Assembly (NCBI RefSeq): GCF_028369135.1 | Contig: NZ_JAPWHW010000001.1 | Coordinates: 124,001-188,000, forward strand | Origin: Roseovarius sp. ZX-A-9 | GTDB taxonomy: Bacteria > Pseudomonadota > Alphaproteobacteria > Rhodobacterales > Rhodobacteraceae | Direction of reading: 5' to 3' | DNA: 64,000 nt | In this document: piece after piece, positions 56,181-64,000 of the stretch | How positions within the stretch are numbered: position 1 is the first letter of the stretch | Layout of the letters: every line of letters starts with the position of its first letter | Notes under the pieces: model-generated | The model's input: the letters and a program-made list of their open reading frames with translations, nothing else | Told to the model about the DNA's origin: nothing | The model's database searches: none | Program-made: the position numbers and the translations under genes

Positions 56181-56948
56181 TCACGACGGCACCAGACTGT
56201 CCGTATGGCCATCCACCGCGATGATCTGGCCCGACACCTTGCTGGCGGCGGGCGACGCGAGAAACAGCACCATGTCGGCCAGGTCATCGACATTGACCCA
56301 AGTGCGCATGGAGACACCGGTGACATAGCTGGCGCGCACCTCGTCTTCGCTACGCCCGCCGGCCTTGGCCTCCATCGCCACGACCCGGTCCATGCGGTCG
56401 CCCTCGACCGCGCCGGGGCAGATCGCGTTGACGCGCACGCCTGCGGGGCCAAGCTCTGACGCCAGTGTCTTGGTCAGGCCATTGAGCGCCCATTTCGCCG
56501 AGGCATAGGGCGAGCGCAGCGGATAGCCGAACAGACCGGCGGTGGATGACGTGATGATGATCGAACCGGCGCCTTGGGCGCGCATCAGCCGCGCGGCCCA
56601 GCGGCACGTCAGGAATGCACCGTGCAGGTTGACCGCGATGCACGATTGCCACGCAGCGTAATCCAGATCCTCGATCCGGCCCGCAGGCCCGCCGGTGCCG
56701 GCATTGGCACAAACCACATCGACCCCGCCCCAAGCGGCCTCGACCCGATCAAGGAAGGCCGCCATCTGCGCCTCGTCTGTTACATTCGCCACTTCGGCGA
56801 TCACATCCGGCAGCGTATCCGCCATGCGCGCCACGGCAGCAGCATCCGCGTCGCAGATCGCCACGCGGTCGCCTTGGGCTGCAAAGCGTCTGGCAAGGCC
56901 GAGCCCGATGCCCGATGCGCCTGCCGTGATAAGGACGCGCTGTGTCAT
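56181..56948 (-). CDS. Short-chain dehydrogenase/reductase of the betaine operon
   Basis: This 255-residue classical SDR has TAGASGIGLGLARRFAAQGD (cofactor loop), CDADAA after beta-2 (acidic, so NAD is preferred), NAGTGG, catalytic Ser in TSSTAGLFG and YASAK. C-terminal ending VDGHTDSLVPS. Genes of this type occur in carnitine loci, where a D-carnitine dehydrogenase would let the cell use the other isomer; that is an inference here. ATGA overlap with the BKACE gene. Confidence 0.85.
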   Translation of the reverse strand: MTQRVLITAGASGIGLGLARRFAAQGDRVAICDADAAAVARMADTLPDVIAEVANVTDEAQMAAFLDRVEAAWGGVDVVCANAGTGGPAGRIEDLDYAAWQSCIAVNLHGAFLTCRWAARLMRAQGAGSIIITSSTAGLFGYPLRSPYASAKWALNGLTKTLASELGPAGVRVNAICPGAVEGDRMDRVVAMEAKAGGRSEDEVRASYVTGVSMRTWVNVDDLADMVLFLASPAASKVSGQIIAVDGHTDSLVPS

Positions 56949-57859
56949 CCCCGTGGCATCCGCTTGGTCAGCCCCAGCTTCTTGCGCACCTCTTCGGGGC
57001 CAATCACCCGCGCGCCGAGGCGTTCGATGATCTCCACGGCACGCGTCACCAGTTGATGGTTCTCGGCCAGCACGCCGCGATCCAGCATCAGGTTATCCTC
57101 CAGCCCCACACGCACATTACCGCCCGCCAGCACGCTTGCCGCGACATAGGCCATCTGATCGCGACCCAGCGAGAAGGCGGACCAGTTCCAAGTGTCGGGA
57201 ATGTTGTTAACCATCGCCATGAAGGTGTTCAGATCATTCGGCGCGCCCCACGGCACCCCCATGCAGAGCTGCACCAGCGCGTCAGGCTCCAGCACGCCAT
57301 CGGCGACCAGTTGCTTGGCATACCAAAGATGCCCGGTATCGAATGCCTCGATCTCGGGCTTGACGCCCAGTTCGGTCATCATCCGGCCCATCGCGGTCAG
57401 CATGCCGGGCGTGTTGGTCATCACGTAATCGGCCTCGGCGAAATTCATCGTGCCACAGTCGAGCGTGCAGATCTCGGGCAGGCACTCTGCCACATGGGCC
57501 ACACGCTCGGTCGCACCGGCCATGTCTGTCGCGCCAGCGTTGAGCGGTAGCGGATGCTCGGGATCGCCGAACACCATGTCACCACCCATCCCGGCGGTGA
57601 GGTTCAGCACGACGTCCGTGTCGGACGCGCGAATCAGGTCGGTGACTTCGCGGAACATCCCCAGATCGCGACTAGGTGCGCCCGTTTCGGGATCGCGCAC
57701 GTGGCAGTGCACGACCGCAGCACCAGCCTTGGCTGCCGCGATGGCGCTGTCGGCAATCTGTTGCGGGCTGCGCGGCACATGCGGGCTACGGTCCTGCGTA
57801 CCGCCCGATCCGGTCACGGCACAGGTGATGAAAACCTCGCGGTTCATGGTCAGGGGCAT
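56945..57859 (-). CDS. BKACE-family 3-dehydrocarnitine cleavage enzyme
   Basis: This 304-residue zinc TIM-barrel protein of the BKACE (DUF849) family has H51 and H53 in VVHCHVRDPETG as metal ligands and the motif LNLTAGMGGD. BKACE proteins split a beta-keto acid with acetyl-CoA; here 3-dehydrocarnitine + acetyl-CoA would give betainyl-CoA and acetoacetate. It is the first gene of the betaine operon, GGAGGA before ATG 57859, and divergent from the GlxA-type regulator. Position next to carnitine dehydrogenase makes the substrate assignment strong. Confidence 0.9.
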   Translation of the reverse strand: MPLTMNREVFITCAVTGSGGTQDRSPHVPRSPQQIADSAIAAAKAGAAVVHCHVRDPETGAPSRDLGMFREVTDLIRASDTDVVLNLTAGMGGDMVFGDPEHPLPLNAGATDMAGATERVAHVAECLPEICTLDCGTMNFAEADYVMTNTPGMLTAMGRMMTELGVKPEIEAFDTGHLWYAKQLVADGVLEPDALVQLCMGVPWGAPNDLNTFMAMVNNIPDTWNWSAFSLGRDQMAYVAASVLAGGNVRVGLEDNLMLDRGVLAENHQLVTRAVEIIERLGARVIGPEEVRKKLGLTKRMPRG

Positions 57860-57936
57860 CAGGCAATCCTCCGGTGTTTTTCTGCCCCGAGGCTAGCGCG
57901 CTGGACCCCGCCCGCAATGTGCCTTAATGGGCAATA

Positions 57937-58917
57937 ATGATGCAGGAATGGACAAAAACACCAACGACACCCGTCACCATCGCCTTTCTGGTATTCGACC
58001 GATTCTCCAACCTGTGTCTGAGCAATTGCATCGAGCCACTGCGCGCCGCCAATGACGTGGCACACGCAAGGCTGTTCGATTGGCGGATCCTCACGTTGGA
58101 TGGTGCTGCGGCGCAATCCTCCAGCGGCATCCAGGTTTTACCGCATGGCGCGCTTGGCCCGGCGATGAGCGGGATGGAGCGGTGTGATTATCTCTTTGTG
58201 CATGCAAGCTATGACCACCTGCGCCATGACGATGCCAATGCCCGCCGGGCGTTACGGCGCGCCGCAAGCCGCGTCGGTGCCATGATCGGGCTGGATGCAG
58301 GTCCGTGGCTGATGGCATCAGCCGGGCTGCTGAACGGGCGGCGGGCGACGCTTCACTGGGACATGCTGGATAGCTTTGCCGAGCAGTTTCTGGAAGTCGA
58401 GGTGGAGCGCGCCCGCGCCGTGCGGGACGGGCCGATGATCACCTGTGCCGGGGCAATGTCGGCCTTTGATCTGACGTTGGATCTGATCGCGCAGCATGCC
58501 GGGATGGCCACGCGGCTGGATGTCGAGGACCAGTTCATGCATGGCAACGAACGCAGCCCACCGCAGGACGCCGCAGCACGCGGACGCGGCGGCGATCCAC
58601 TGGTACGTCGCGCCGTCGGCCTGATGCGCGATCATGTGGAACGCCCGCTGAGTTTGATTGCACTGGCGCGCCTGTTGACCTGCCAGCCCCGAACGCTCGA
58701 CCGGCGGTTCCGGCGTGTGCTAGGGGCTCCGCCCGGCATGGTCTATCGCCATTTACGCCTGTCGGAGGCGCGCAAGCTGCTGGATGGGACACAGTTGAGC
58801 GTGGCCGAAATCGCAGTGCGCTGTGGCTACGAATCGCCTGCGGCGATGGCTCGCGCCATGCGCCGCCGCTATGGCCGCGCGCCCACGGCGCTGCGACGGC
58901 GAGCCCGGATGGGGTGA
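57937..58917 (+). CDS. GlxA/CdhR-type AraC regulator of the betaine operon
   Basis: This 326-residue protein has an N-terminal DJ-1/PfpI-like glutamine amidotransferase domain (about 12-190) and a C-terminal AraC helix-turn-helix pair (about 225-315: SLIALARLLTCQPRTLDRRF; LSVAEIAVRCGYESPAAMAR). Related regulators such as CdhR and GbdR control carnitine and glycine betaine genes in Pseudomonas. It is divergent from BKACE with only 77 bp between, which must contain both promoters. Starts at 57937 or ATG 57940 are equal. Confidence 0.87.
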   Translation: MMQEWTKTPTTPVTIAFLVFDRFSNLCLSNCIEPLRAANDVAHARLFDWRILTLDGAAAQSSSGIQVLPHGALGPAMSGMERCDYLFVHASYDHLRHDDANARRALRRAASRVGAMIGLDAGPWLMASAGLLNGRRATLHWDMLDSFAEQFLEVEVERARAVRDGPMITCAGAMSAFDLTLDLIAQHAGMATRLDVEDQFMHGNERSPPQDAAARGRGGDPLVRRAVGLMRDHVERPLSLIALARLLTCQPRTLDRRFRRVLGAPPGMVYRHLRLSEARKLLDGTQLSVAEIAVRCGYESPAAMARAMRRRYGRAPTALRRRARMG

Positions 58918-58993
58918 TTGTGTCAAATGAGCTGCCGCGACAGAAGACCAAGACCACAAATCAGGCGCGCAAGAGGCAGGCCGACAACCCGCC

Positions 58994-59452
58994 TCAGGTG
59001 GCTTCTTCCTCGAGATGCATCTTCATATCGATCAGCACTTTTTGCAGCTGTGTGGTTTCACGCAGCAACCGCTTGGCCTCGTTCACGGTGATCACGCCGT
59101 CCTGAATAGACTGCTGATACTCCCCCATCAGCATGGCAAACCGCTGGCTCAGAGCGATCACATCGCTGTTCACACCGCCCTTATCCTTGGCGTTGCGGCG
59201 GTTATCATCATAGCTGAGGCTGATTCCTTGCAACTCGGCCAGAGCGGCAGTGACATGCGGATAGGATGCCGCCTCTTCCAGGGCCGCGACGGCGTCGACC
59301 GGCATGAAACGATCGGCATGTTCGTCGTGATCCGAGTAATAGCGGCCCAGCGTGGCCTTGGATTTACCGGTCAGTTTGCACGCGGGCTCAATCCCCACAT
59401 CCTTGACCAATGCTTCGGTATGCTTTTTCAGGTAGCTGCCCATCGCCGTCAT
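58994..59452 (-). CDS. Phage CP76-like DNA-binding regulator
   Basis: This 152-residue soluble protein has an N-terminal helix-turn-helix (MGSYLKKHTEALVKDVGIEP, ACKLTGKSKATLGRYYSDHD) followed by MPVDAVAALEEAASYPHVTA and a C-terminal helical, probably coiled region (VNEAKRLLRETTQLQKVLID). The layout resembles phage regulatory proteins of the CP76 family, but no other phage genes are near, so it is probably a resident regulator. I chose ATG 59452; ATG 59443 is close. Role unknown. Confidence 0.6.
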   Translation of the reverse strand: MTAMGSYLKKHTEALVKDVGIEPACKLTGKSKATLGRYYSDHDEHADRFMPVDAVAALEEAASYPHVTAALAELQGISLSYDDNRRNAKDKGGVNSDVIALSQRFAMLMGEYQQSIQDGVITVNEAKRLLRETTQLQKVLIDMKMHLEEEAT

Positions 59453-59635
59453 ATGAAAGACCCCCAAGAAACCAAGGCCCCGGCTGGCGGGAACCGTCAA
59501 AGTCGTCTCCCATTAAACAATTATCGCGCGACTGTCAGTTCTAAATCTCTCCCTGCGTCTGGCCGATGACCCGATCCTGCAGCGCCGGACACCCACCTGA
59601 TTGAAAAGATCGCAGGCTTCTGCAACACCGGCAAA

Positions 59636-60217
59636 ATGGCAAAACTCTACTTTCACTATTCCACGATGAACGCGGGCAAATCGACGCTTCTGTTGCAGGC
59701 CGCGCATAACTACCGCGAACGCGGCATGAAAACCTGCCTGATGACTGCACAGCTCGACAACCGCGCGGGCACGGGACAGATTGCCTCGCGGATCGGGATC
59801 GGCCAACCCGCCGAGACCTTTGCACCGGACGAGTATCTGTTCGCGAAGCTGGAGCGCATCACTGCCGAAGACAAGATCGCCTGCATCTTTGTCGACGAAG
59901 CACAGTTTCTGAGCCGCGAACAGGTCTGGCAACTGGCCCGCGTCGTCGATGACCTGGGCGTTCCGGTCATGTGCTATGGGTTGCGAGTGGATTTCCAAGC
60001 CGCGCTGTTCCCGGGCTCGGCTGCCTTGCTGGCACTGGCGGACGAAATGCGCGAGGTGCGTACCATTTGCCACTGCGGCAAGAAGGCGACAATGGTCATC
60101 CGACAAGACGCGACGGGCCGCGTGCTGACCGATGGCGATCAGGTCCAGATCGGCGGCAATGAAACCTATGTCAGCCTCTGCCGCCGCCACTGGCGCGCTG
60201 CCATGGCCGGGGAGTGA
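59636..60217 (+). CDS. tdk: Thymidine kinase
   Basis: Tdk phosphorylates thymidine in the salvage pathway. The 193-residue type II enzyme has the ATP loop STMNAGKST at 9-17, the acidic DEAQFLSREQV, the lasso GLRVDFQAALFPGSAALLAL and a zinc site with HCGKK and, near the end, a CRRHW Cys. Length and domain order match the E. coli-type family. It is divergent from the CP76-like gene. Confidence 0.96.
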   Translation: MAKLYFHYSTMNAGKSTLLLQAAHNYRERGMKTCLMTAQLDNRAGTGQIASRIGIGQPAETFAPDEYLFAKLERITAEDKIACIFVDEAQFLSREQVWQLARVVDDLGVPVMCYGLRVDFQAALFPGSAALLALADEMREVRTICHCGKKATMVIRQDATGRVLTDGDQVQIGGNETYVSLCRRHWRAAMAGE

Positions 60218-60268
60218 GGAAATTCGCGAATTTTCTCTGGCTGATTTCCTTCGCGCAGAAAATCCACC

Positions 60269-61390
60269 TTACCCGGCGCGTTCCACCAGAACCGACCCCA
60301 CCGAATAGCCCGCCCCGAAGGAGCAGATCAGCCCCAGATCGCCTGGTTCCAGATCTGCGGAGTATTTCGAGAACGCAATAATCGATCCTGCCGACGACGT
60401 ATTCGCGTAATCCTGCAGGATGTTTGGCTGTTCATGGGGTTCCGGCACCCGGCCCAGCACCTTGCGCCCGATGAAATCGTTCATCGACTTGTTCGCCTGG
60501 TGCAGCCACAACCGCCGAAGGCTGTCCGCGCTCACGCCTGCGTCTTCCAGGTGCGACAGGATATGTTTTGACACCAGCGGCAGCACCTCCTTGAAGACCT
60601 TTCGCCCCTCTTGCATGAACTGCATGTCGCGCCGGTCCTGCATCTGGTCATGGGCCCGCCGCAGAAAGCCGTTATTGTTGCGGATGTTGTTGGAAAACTG
60701 CGTCGCGCAGCGAGTGCTGTGGATAAGGAAATGCGCGCCATTGGCTGCGTCCGAAGGCTCCAGCACGGCCGCCGTGCACACATCACCAAAGATAAAATGG
60801 CAATCCCGGTCGCGCCATTCCAAGTGGCCCGAACAGATCTCGGGGTTGACGACCAGCGCACAACGGACCGATCCGGCCCGGATCATGTCTGCCGCCGCCT
60901 GCATCCCGAAGGTCGCCGAAGAACAGGCCACGTTCATGTCAAAAGCGAAACCGCCCGCGCCCAGAAGCTGTTGAATCTCTACCGCGATGGCGGGATAGGG
61001 CCGCTCATGATTGGACGCCGCGCAGATCACCAGATCGACTTCCTCGGCCTTGCGCCCCGCCTGTGCCAACGCGTCACGGCAGGCCGCCAGCGCCATTTCT
61101 GCCATGATCGAGGGTTCATCATCGCTGCGCACGCGCAGATGCGGATGCATGACGGCAGGATCCAGCACGCCGCTCTTGTCCATCACGTAGCGTTGCTCGA
61201 TCCCCGAGGCGGCAAAAATGAACTCTGAACTGGAAGGGTCCTTGGCCGCCATTTCTCCGGCGGCGATCGCTGCGGCATTCTCGGTATTGTAGAGATCGGC
61301 ATAGGCATTGAAGGCCTGCACAAGCTCGTCGTTTGTGATGGATTCACGGGGCGTAAAAACGCCCGTGCCGGTGATCGCGCAGGATGTCAT
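60269..61390 (-). CDS. Beta-ketoacyl-ACP synthase III (FabH) homologue
   Basis: This 373-residue KAS III-like protein has the triad C156 (DMNVACSSATFGMQAA), His in LWLHQANKSMNDF and Asn in DYANTSSAGSI. It is longer than FabH (about 317), with an extra N-terminal helical stretch around 25-60, and CSSATF replaces the usual CAGF, so it is a second KAS III rather than the one starting fatty acid synthesis. Such proteins start special fatty acids or make acetoacetyl-type products. No fatty-acid genes are adjacent. Confidence 0.82.
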   Translation of the reverse strand: MTSCAITGTGVFTPRESITNDELVQAFNAYADLYNTENAAAIAAGEMAAKDPSSSEFIFAASGIEQRYVMDKSGVLDPAVMHPHLRVRSDDEPSIMAEMALAACRDALAQAGRKAEEVDLVICAASNHERPYPAIAVEIQQLLGAGGFAFDMNVACSSATFGMQAAADMIRAGSVRCALVVNPEICSGHLEWRDRDCHFIFGDVCTAAVLEPSDAANGAHFLIHSTRCATQFSNNIRNNNGFLRRAHDQMQDRRDMQFMQEGRKVFKEVLPLVSKHILSHLEDAGVSADSLRRLWLHQANKSMNDFIGRKVLGRVPEPHEQPNILQDYANTSSAGSIIAFSKYSADLEPGDLGLICSFGAGYSVGSVLVERAG

Positions 61391-61525
61391 GACAGGTGCT
61401 CCGAAAAGGGTTGGCGCCGATCATAGAGCGGTTTGCGCCAAATCTGAATTGCCAATCCGGTCTGCATTCGCCGCCAAACGCGCATCTCGCGAAAGCCCGC
61501 GCTCCCGGACTTTTCGCGAAGCGCT

Positions 61526-62479
61526 TTAGTTCACGACATTGGGCGGAACAACGCCTTCAAAGAAGGCACGCAGATTTTCCACCGCGACCATGCCCATCGC
61601 CTCGCGTACTTCCTGCGCGGCGGTCCCAAGATGCGGCAACAACACCACGTCTTCGCGCGTCAGCAGTGCATCGGGCACTCGCGGCTCGTTCTCGTAGACA
61701 TCCAGCCCCGCGCCTGCGATCCGCCCCCGCTCCAGCGCCGAGATCAGCGCGCTTTCCTTCACCACATCGCCGCGCGAGATATTGATGAGATAGGCGTGTT
61801 TGCCCATCGCATGAAACATCTCGGCGCCGATCAGGTGGCGCGTCTCGGCAGCGCCCGGCACGGCGACCACCACGAAATCGGCGGCCTTGGCCAACGCTTT
61901 CATGTCCTCTTTCCGCTCGGCTTCGAAGTCGAGCGTCTTTTCGGATCGATTCACATAGATCACGTCCATGCCAAACCCGAAATGGCAGCGCCGGGCAATC
62001 GCCTGGCCGATCCGGCCCATGCCAATGATACCGACAGTCTTGCCGCTCATGTGCTGGCCCAGCATCTGCGTCGGATGCCAGCCCTCCCACTTGCCTGACC
62101 GCACCAGCCGCTCACCTTCGCCCGCGCGCCGCGCCGTCATCAGCATCAGGGTCAGCGCTATATCGGCAGTGGCATCGGTGACAGCGCCCGGCGTGTTGGT
62201 CACGGTGACCCCGCAGGCACGCGCCGCCTCCACATCAATGTGGTTATAGCCCACTCCGAAATTGCTCAAAATCTTGCAGCGGTGGCCACCTTCCTCAAAG
62301 ATCCCGGCATCGAACCGGTCGCCCAGCGTTGCCAGAACGCCGTCATAGAGCGCGAGGGCCGCGCGCATCTCAGCCGGTTTCATCGGCTTGGTGCTCTGGC
62401 GCACCTCGACCTCGAACGCCGCTTCTGCCGCCGCGATCACCCGGGCGGGCAAGGGACGGGTAAGAAAGACTCGGGTCAA
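61526..62479 (-). CDS. D-2-hydroxyacid dehydrogenase (glyoxylate/hydroxypyruvate reductase-like)
   Basis: This 317-residue NAD(P)-dependent enzyme has a Rossmann loop GMGRIGQAIARR, catalytic Arg in INISRGDVVKE, Glu in VYENEPRVP and His in LLPHLGTAAQE. The residue after the second strand (VNRS) lacks a strong acidic anchor, fitting NADPH. Likely reduces glyoxylate or hydroxypyruvate, linking to serine metabolism, but family members vary. ATGC-type overlap with csaA (4 bp). Confidence 0.87.
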   Translation of the reverse strand: MTRVFLTRPLPARVIAAAEAAFEVEVRQSTKPMKPAEMRAALALYDGVLATLGDRFDAGIFEEGGHRCKILSNFGVGYNHIDVEAARACGVTVTNTPGAVTDATADIALTLMLMTARRAGEGERLVRSGKWEGWHPTQMLGQHMSGKTVGIIGMGRIGQAIARRCHFGFGMDVIYVNRSEKTLDFEAERKEDMKALAKAADFVVVAVPGAAETRHLIGAEMFHAMGKHAYLINISRGDVVKESALISALERGRIAGAGLDVYENEPRVPDALLTREDVVLLPHLGTAAQEVREAMGMVAVENLRAFFEGVVPPNVVN

Positions 62480-62817
62480 TGCATCCGCCCTCCCTCTGGA
62501 ACCTCACTGTCGGGACGCAACAGCACGATTTCGCCCTCCGGGTCAGGCAGGCCCAGCACCAGCACCTCGGACATGAACGGGCCGATCTGGCGGGGCGGAA
62601 AGTTTACCACGCCCATGACCTGACGACCCACCAGCCCTTCGGGCGTGTAATGCGCCGTCACCTGTGCCGAGGTCTTGCGTGTCCCGATCTCGGGGCCAAA
62701 GTCGATCCACATCTTGATCGCCGGTTTGCGCGCCTCGGGAAACGGTTCGGCCCGGATCACCCGGCCAACGCGGATGTCCACCTTCAGAAAGTCGTCAAAG
62801 GAAATTTCATCCGCCAT
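62476..62817 (-). CDS. csaA: tRNA-binding / CsaA-like protein
   Basis: This 113-residue OB-fold protein has the CsaA pattern DFLKVDIRVGRVIRAEPF, KPAIKMWIDFGPEIG, SAQVTAHY and GRQVMGVVNFPPRQIGPFMS. It resembles the C-terminal tRNA-binding domain of MetRS and is thought to act as a small chaperone or RNA binder. It overlaps proC by 11 bp and the reductase by 4 bp, making a three-gene operon. Confidence 0.92.
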   Translation of the reverse strand: MADEISFDDFLKVDIRVGRVIRAEPFPEARKPAIKMWIDFGPEIGTRKTSAQVTAHYTPEGLVGRQVMGVVNFPPRQIGPFMSEVLVLGLPDPEGEIVLLRPDSEVPEGGRMH

Positions 62818-63625
62818 TGCGCAGCTCCCTCGACCGGTCCGCTGCCGCGGCCACGGTCTTGTTGATCAGCGGTGGCAAGCCTGTGGCCTCATCCATCAGC
62901 ACCTCCAGCCCGGCCTGCGTGGTGCCATTGGGGCTGGTCACGTTGACGCGCAGCTGCGCGGGGTTCTCGTCCGCCGCTTCGGCCAGCGCACCTGCGCCCG
63001 CCACCGTCGCCTTGGCCAGTTGCATCGCCAACGAAGGCGACAGCCCTTGTGCCTCGCCTGCCTTCGCAAGACAGTCGATCATATGGAACACATAGGCCGG
63101 CCCGGACCCAGAAACACCCGTCACCGCATCCATCTGCCCTTCATCGTCCAGCCGCACCACCTGCCCCACGGCGCGCAGCAATGTCTCGGCCAGATCCATC
63201 TGCGCCGCCCCCGCATGCGCGTTGCCAACAATGGCCGTGATGCCCCGTCCGACAGCAGCTGGGGTGTTGGGCATGGCGCGGATGATCGCGCTCTCGGCGC
63301 CCAATGCCGCCTCGAATGCCGAAATCGGCGTGCCCGCAGCGACCGACAAAAAGAGTGTCTCGCCGCTGCCATTCGCCGCGATCGCAGGCAAGGCTTCGCC
63401 CATCATCTGCGGCTTGACCGCAATCAGCACGATGCCCGGTGCATCAGGCAGGTCAGCATTGATATGCACACCCGTACCCTGCAGCCATTCACTTGGGTTC
63501 GGGTCAATCACCCAGACCGACTCTGGCGGCAGCCCGTCCGAAAGCCAACCTTGCAACATGGCCGATCCCATCTTGCCACATCCCAGCAGTACGAGACCGC
63601 GCGTCGCCACGAAATCCATGTCCAT
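62807..63625 (-). CDS. proC: Pyrroline-5-carboxylate reductase
   Basis: ProC reduces pyrroline-5-carboxylate to proline. The 272-residue protein has Rossmann loop LLGCGKMGSAML, AVKPQMM, RAMPNTPAAVGRG and the C-terminal VSGSGPAYVFHMID and LRVNVTSPNGTTQAGLE dimer helix signature. The start is ATG 63625 (AAAGGG upstream); ATG 63619 is close. It heads the proC-csaA-reductase unit. Confidence 0.95.
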   Translation of the reverse strand: MDMDFVATRGLVLLGCGKMGSAMLQGWLSDGLPPESVWVIDPNPSEWLQGTGVHINADLPDAPGIVLIAVKPQMMGEALPAIAANGSGETLFLSVAAGTPISAFEAALGAESAIIRAMPNTPAAVGRGITAIVGNAHAGAAQMDLAETLLRAVGQVVRLDDEGQMDAVTGVSGSGPAYVFHMIDCLAKAGEAQGLSPSLAMQLAKATVAGAGALAEAADENPAQLRVNVTSPNGTTQAGLEVLMDEATGLPPLINKTVAAAADRSRELRNGG

Positions 63626-63786
63626 ACCTCGCCCTTTCCCAACATCTTCAGCCTGTGACACACTGTTACGCCGCGCGATTTCGCTGGGCAACGCCCGAAC
63701 GTAACGACGGCAAAGAAATGCTCGCCGCCTGTCGGTTCAAGACCGAAACTTGCATCTTCTGGCCAAAAAATATGCCCCGGAGGGAG

Positions 63787-63832
63787 CGTTGAAAATTGTA
63801 TCAATTTTCAACGTTGGGGGCTGACCCCCAAC
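63787..63832. repeat. Two adjoining hairpins upstream of proC
   Basis: A 12-bp perfect dyad CGTTGAAAATTG / CAATTTTCAACG (63787-63798 / 63802-63813) is followed at once by GTTGGGGG / CCCCCAAC (63813-63820 / 63825-63832). It lies between the stop of the YbjN-like gene and proC. Likely a terminator or a dispersed intergenic repeat unit. Confidence 0.7.
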
Positions 63833-63876
63833 TGCTGGTGCAGCGTGCCGAAGGCACTCATGAAAGAACGCTCGGT

Positions 63877-64000
63877 TCAGGCGCGCCCGTAGGTCTCCGC
63901 GATGGCGACCTGCATCGCATCGCGTGGGCTGCGGTCGCCCCAGACGACCAGTTGGAAGGCCGGGTAATACCGCTCGGCGCTTGTCACGGCGGCGGTGATC
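63877..64000 (-). CDS. YbjN-like protein, C-terminal 40 residues only
   Basis: Only the end of this gene is inside the window (stop at 63877-63879). The 40 residues include SAERYYPAFQLVVWGDRSPR and an alanine-rich last helix, which resembles the C-terminus of YbjN-domain proteins, a small chaperone-like family often found upstream of proC in Rhodobacteraceae. The assignment rests on this short piece and remembered gene order. Confidence 0.5.
   Translation of the reverse strand, partial: ITAAVTSAERYYPAFQLVVWGDRSPRDAMQVAIAETYGRA

Noticed and set aside
50232..58917. Single regulon with the TRAP transporter and betaine operon
   Set aside because: An independent cold-shock gene with a strong terminator lies between them, so linkage to carnitine is not shown.
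58994..59452. Prophage remnant suggested by the CP76-like regulator
   Set aside because: No integrase, capsid or other phage gene lies near, and neighbours are housekeeping genes.
60219..60243. Palindrome AAATTCGCGAATTT after tdk
   Set aside because: Short A/T-G/C self-complementary word with no gene start near; probably part of the intergenic end of tdk.

Overview
The window is from a high-GC alphaproteobacterium of the Roseobacter/Rhodobacteraceae type. This rests on the family mix: alpha-type SerC, an L-asparaginase II family protein, a BioY/EcfA/EcfT biotin importer, TRAP transporters, a carnitine dehydrogenase-thioesterase fusion and an IalB-like protein. It reads as chromosome: genes are dense, many junctions are ATGA or 1-20 bp overlaps, and I see no tRNA, rRNA, CRISPR array, intact insertion sequence or phage block. 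No species can be named from sequence alone.

Layout. 0-14.4 kb is mostly housekeeping: a Hint-domain protein cut by the left edge, dapD, a threonine dehydratase-like enzyme, a LOG-family protein, two small paralogous genes, rlmN, an IalB-like secreted protein, an asparaginase II, an FMN riboswitch before a frameshifted ribH, serB divergent from serC-serA, and an M20 peptidase. 14.4-33.5 kb is a catabolic island. A LysR regulator is divergent from a pxpA - biotin carrier - biotin carboxylase - pxpB - pxpC operon, with a perfect palindrome between them. Then come a TorT-like binding protein with a CUT2-type ABC transporter, a decayed AraC-type regulator, HyuA/HyuB and a three-subunit molybdenum hydroxylase. 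33.5-49.8 kb holds panBC, a YcaQ-type glycosylase, a hotdog thioesterase, a short acyl-CoA synthetase with an atypical thiolase convergent to the biotin importer, a fused alpha-beta E1 enzyme with a FabD-like acyltransferase, a hemerythrin-like protein and a TRAP transporter. 50.2-58.9 kb carries a cold-shock gene and a betaine operon (BKACE, SDR, carnitine dehydrogenase-thioesterase, acyl-CoA dehydrogenase, NDP-forming acyl-CoA synthetase, CaiD) with a divergent GlxA/CdhR-like regulator. 59-64 kb returns to housekeeping: a CP76-like regulator, tdk, a KAS III homologue, a D-2-hydroxyacid dehydrogenase, csaA, proC and a partial YbjN-like gene.

How the genes work together. The island looks like one uptake-and-degradation unit for a nitrogen-containing cyclic compound: import by the ABC system, hydroxylation by the molybdenum enzyme, and ATP-dependent lactam or hydantoin ring opening by HyuAB and/or the Pxp proteins. 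Its most unusual part is that biotin carrier, biotin carboxylase and PxpB/PxpC sit together. PxpB/PxpC (KipI/KipA) are homologous to the carboxyltransferase part of urea carboxylase, so these four genes resemble a split urea-carboxylase-like enzyme with a PxpA hydrolase instead of an allophanate amidase. The betaine operon would feed gamma-butyrobetaine or crotonobetaine through CoA esters to carnitine and on to glycine betaine. Both substrate assignments are inferences.

Likely lesions: a one-base loss in a C6 tract of ribH, and an internal deletion in the AraC-type regulator of the island.
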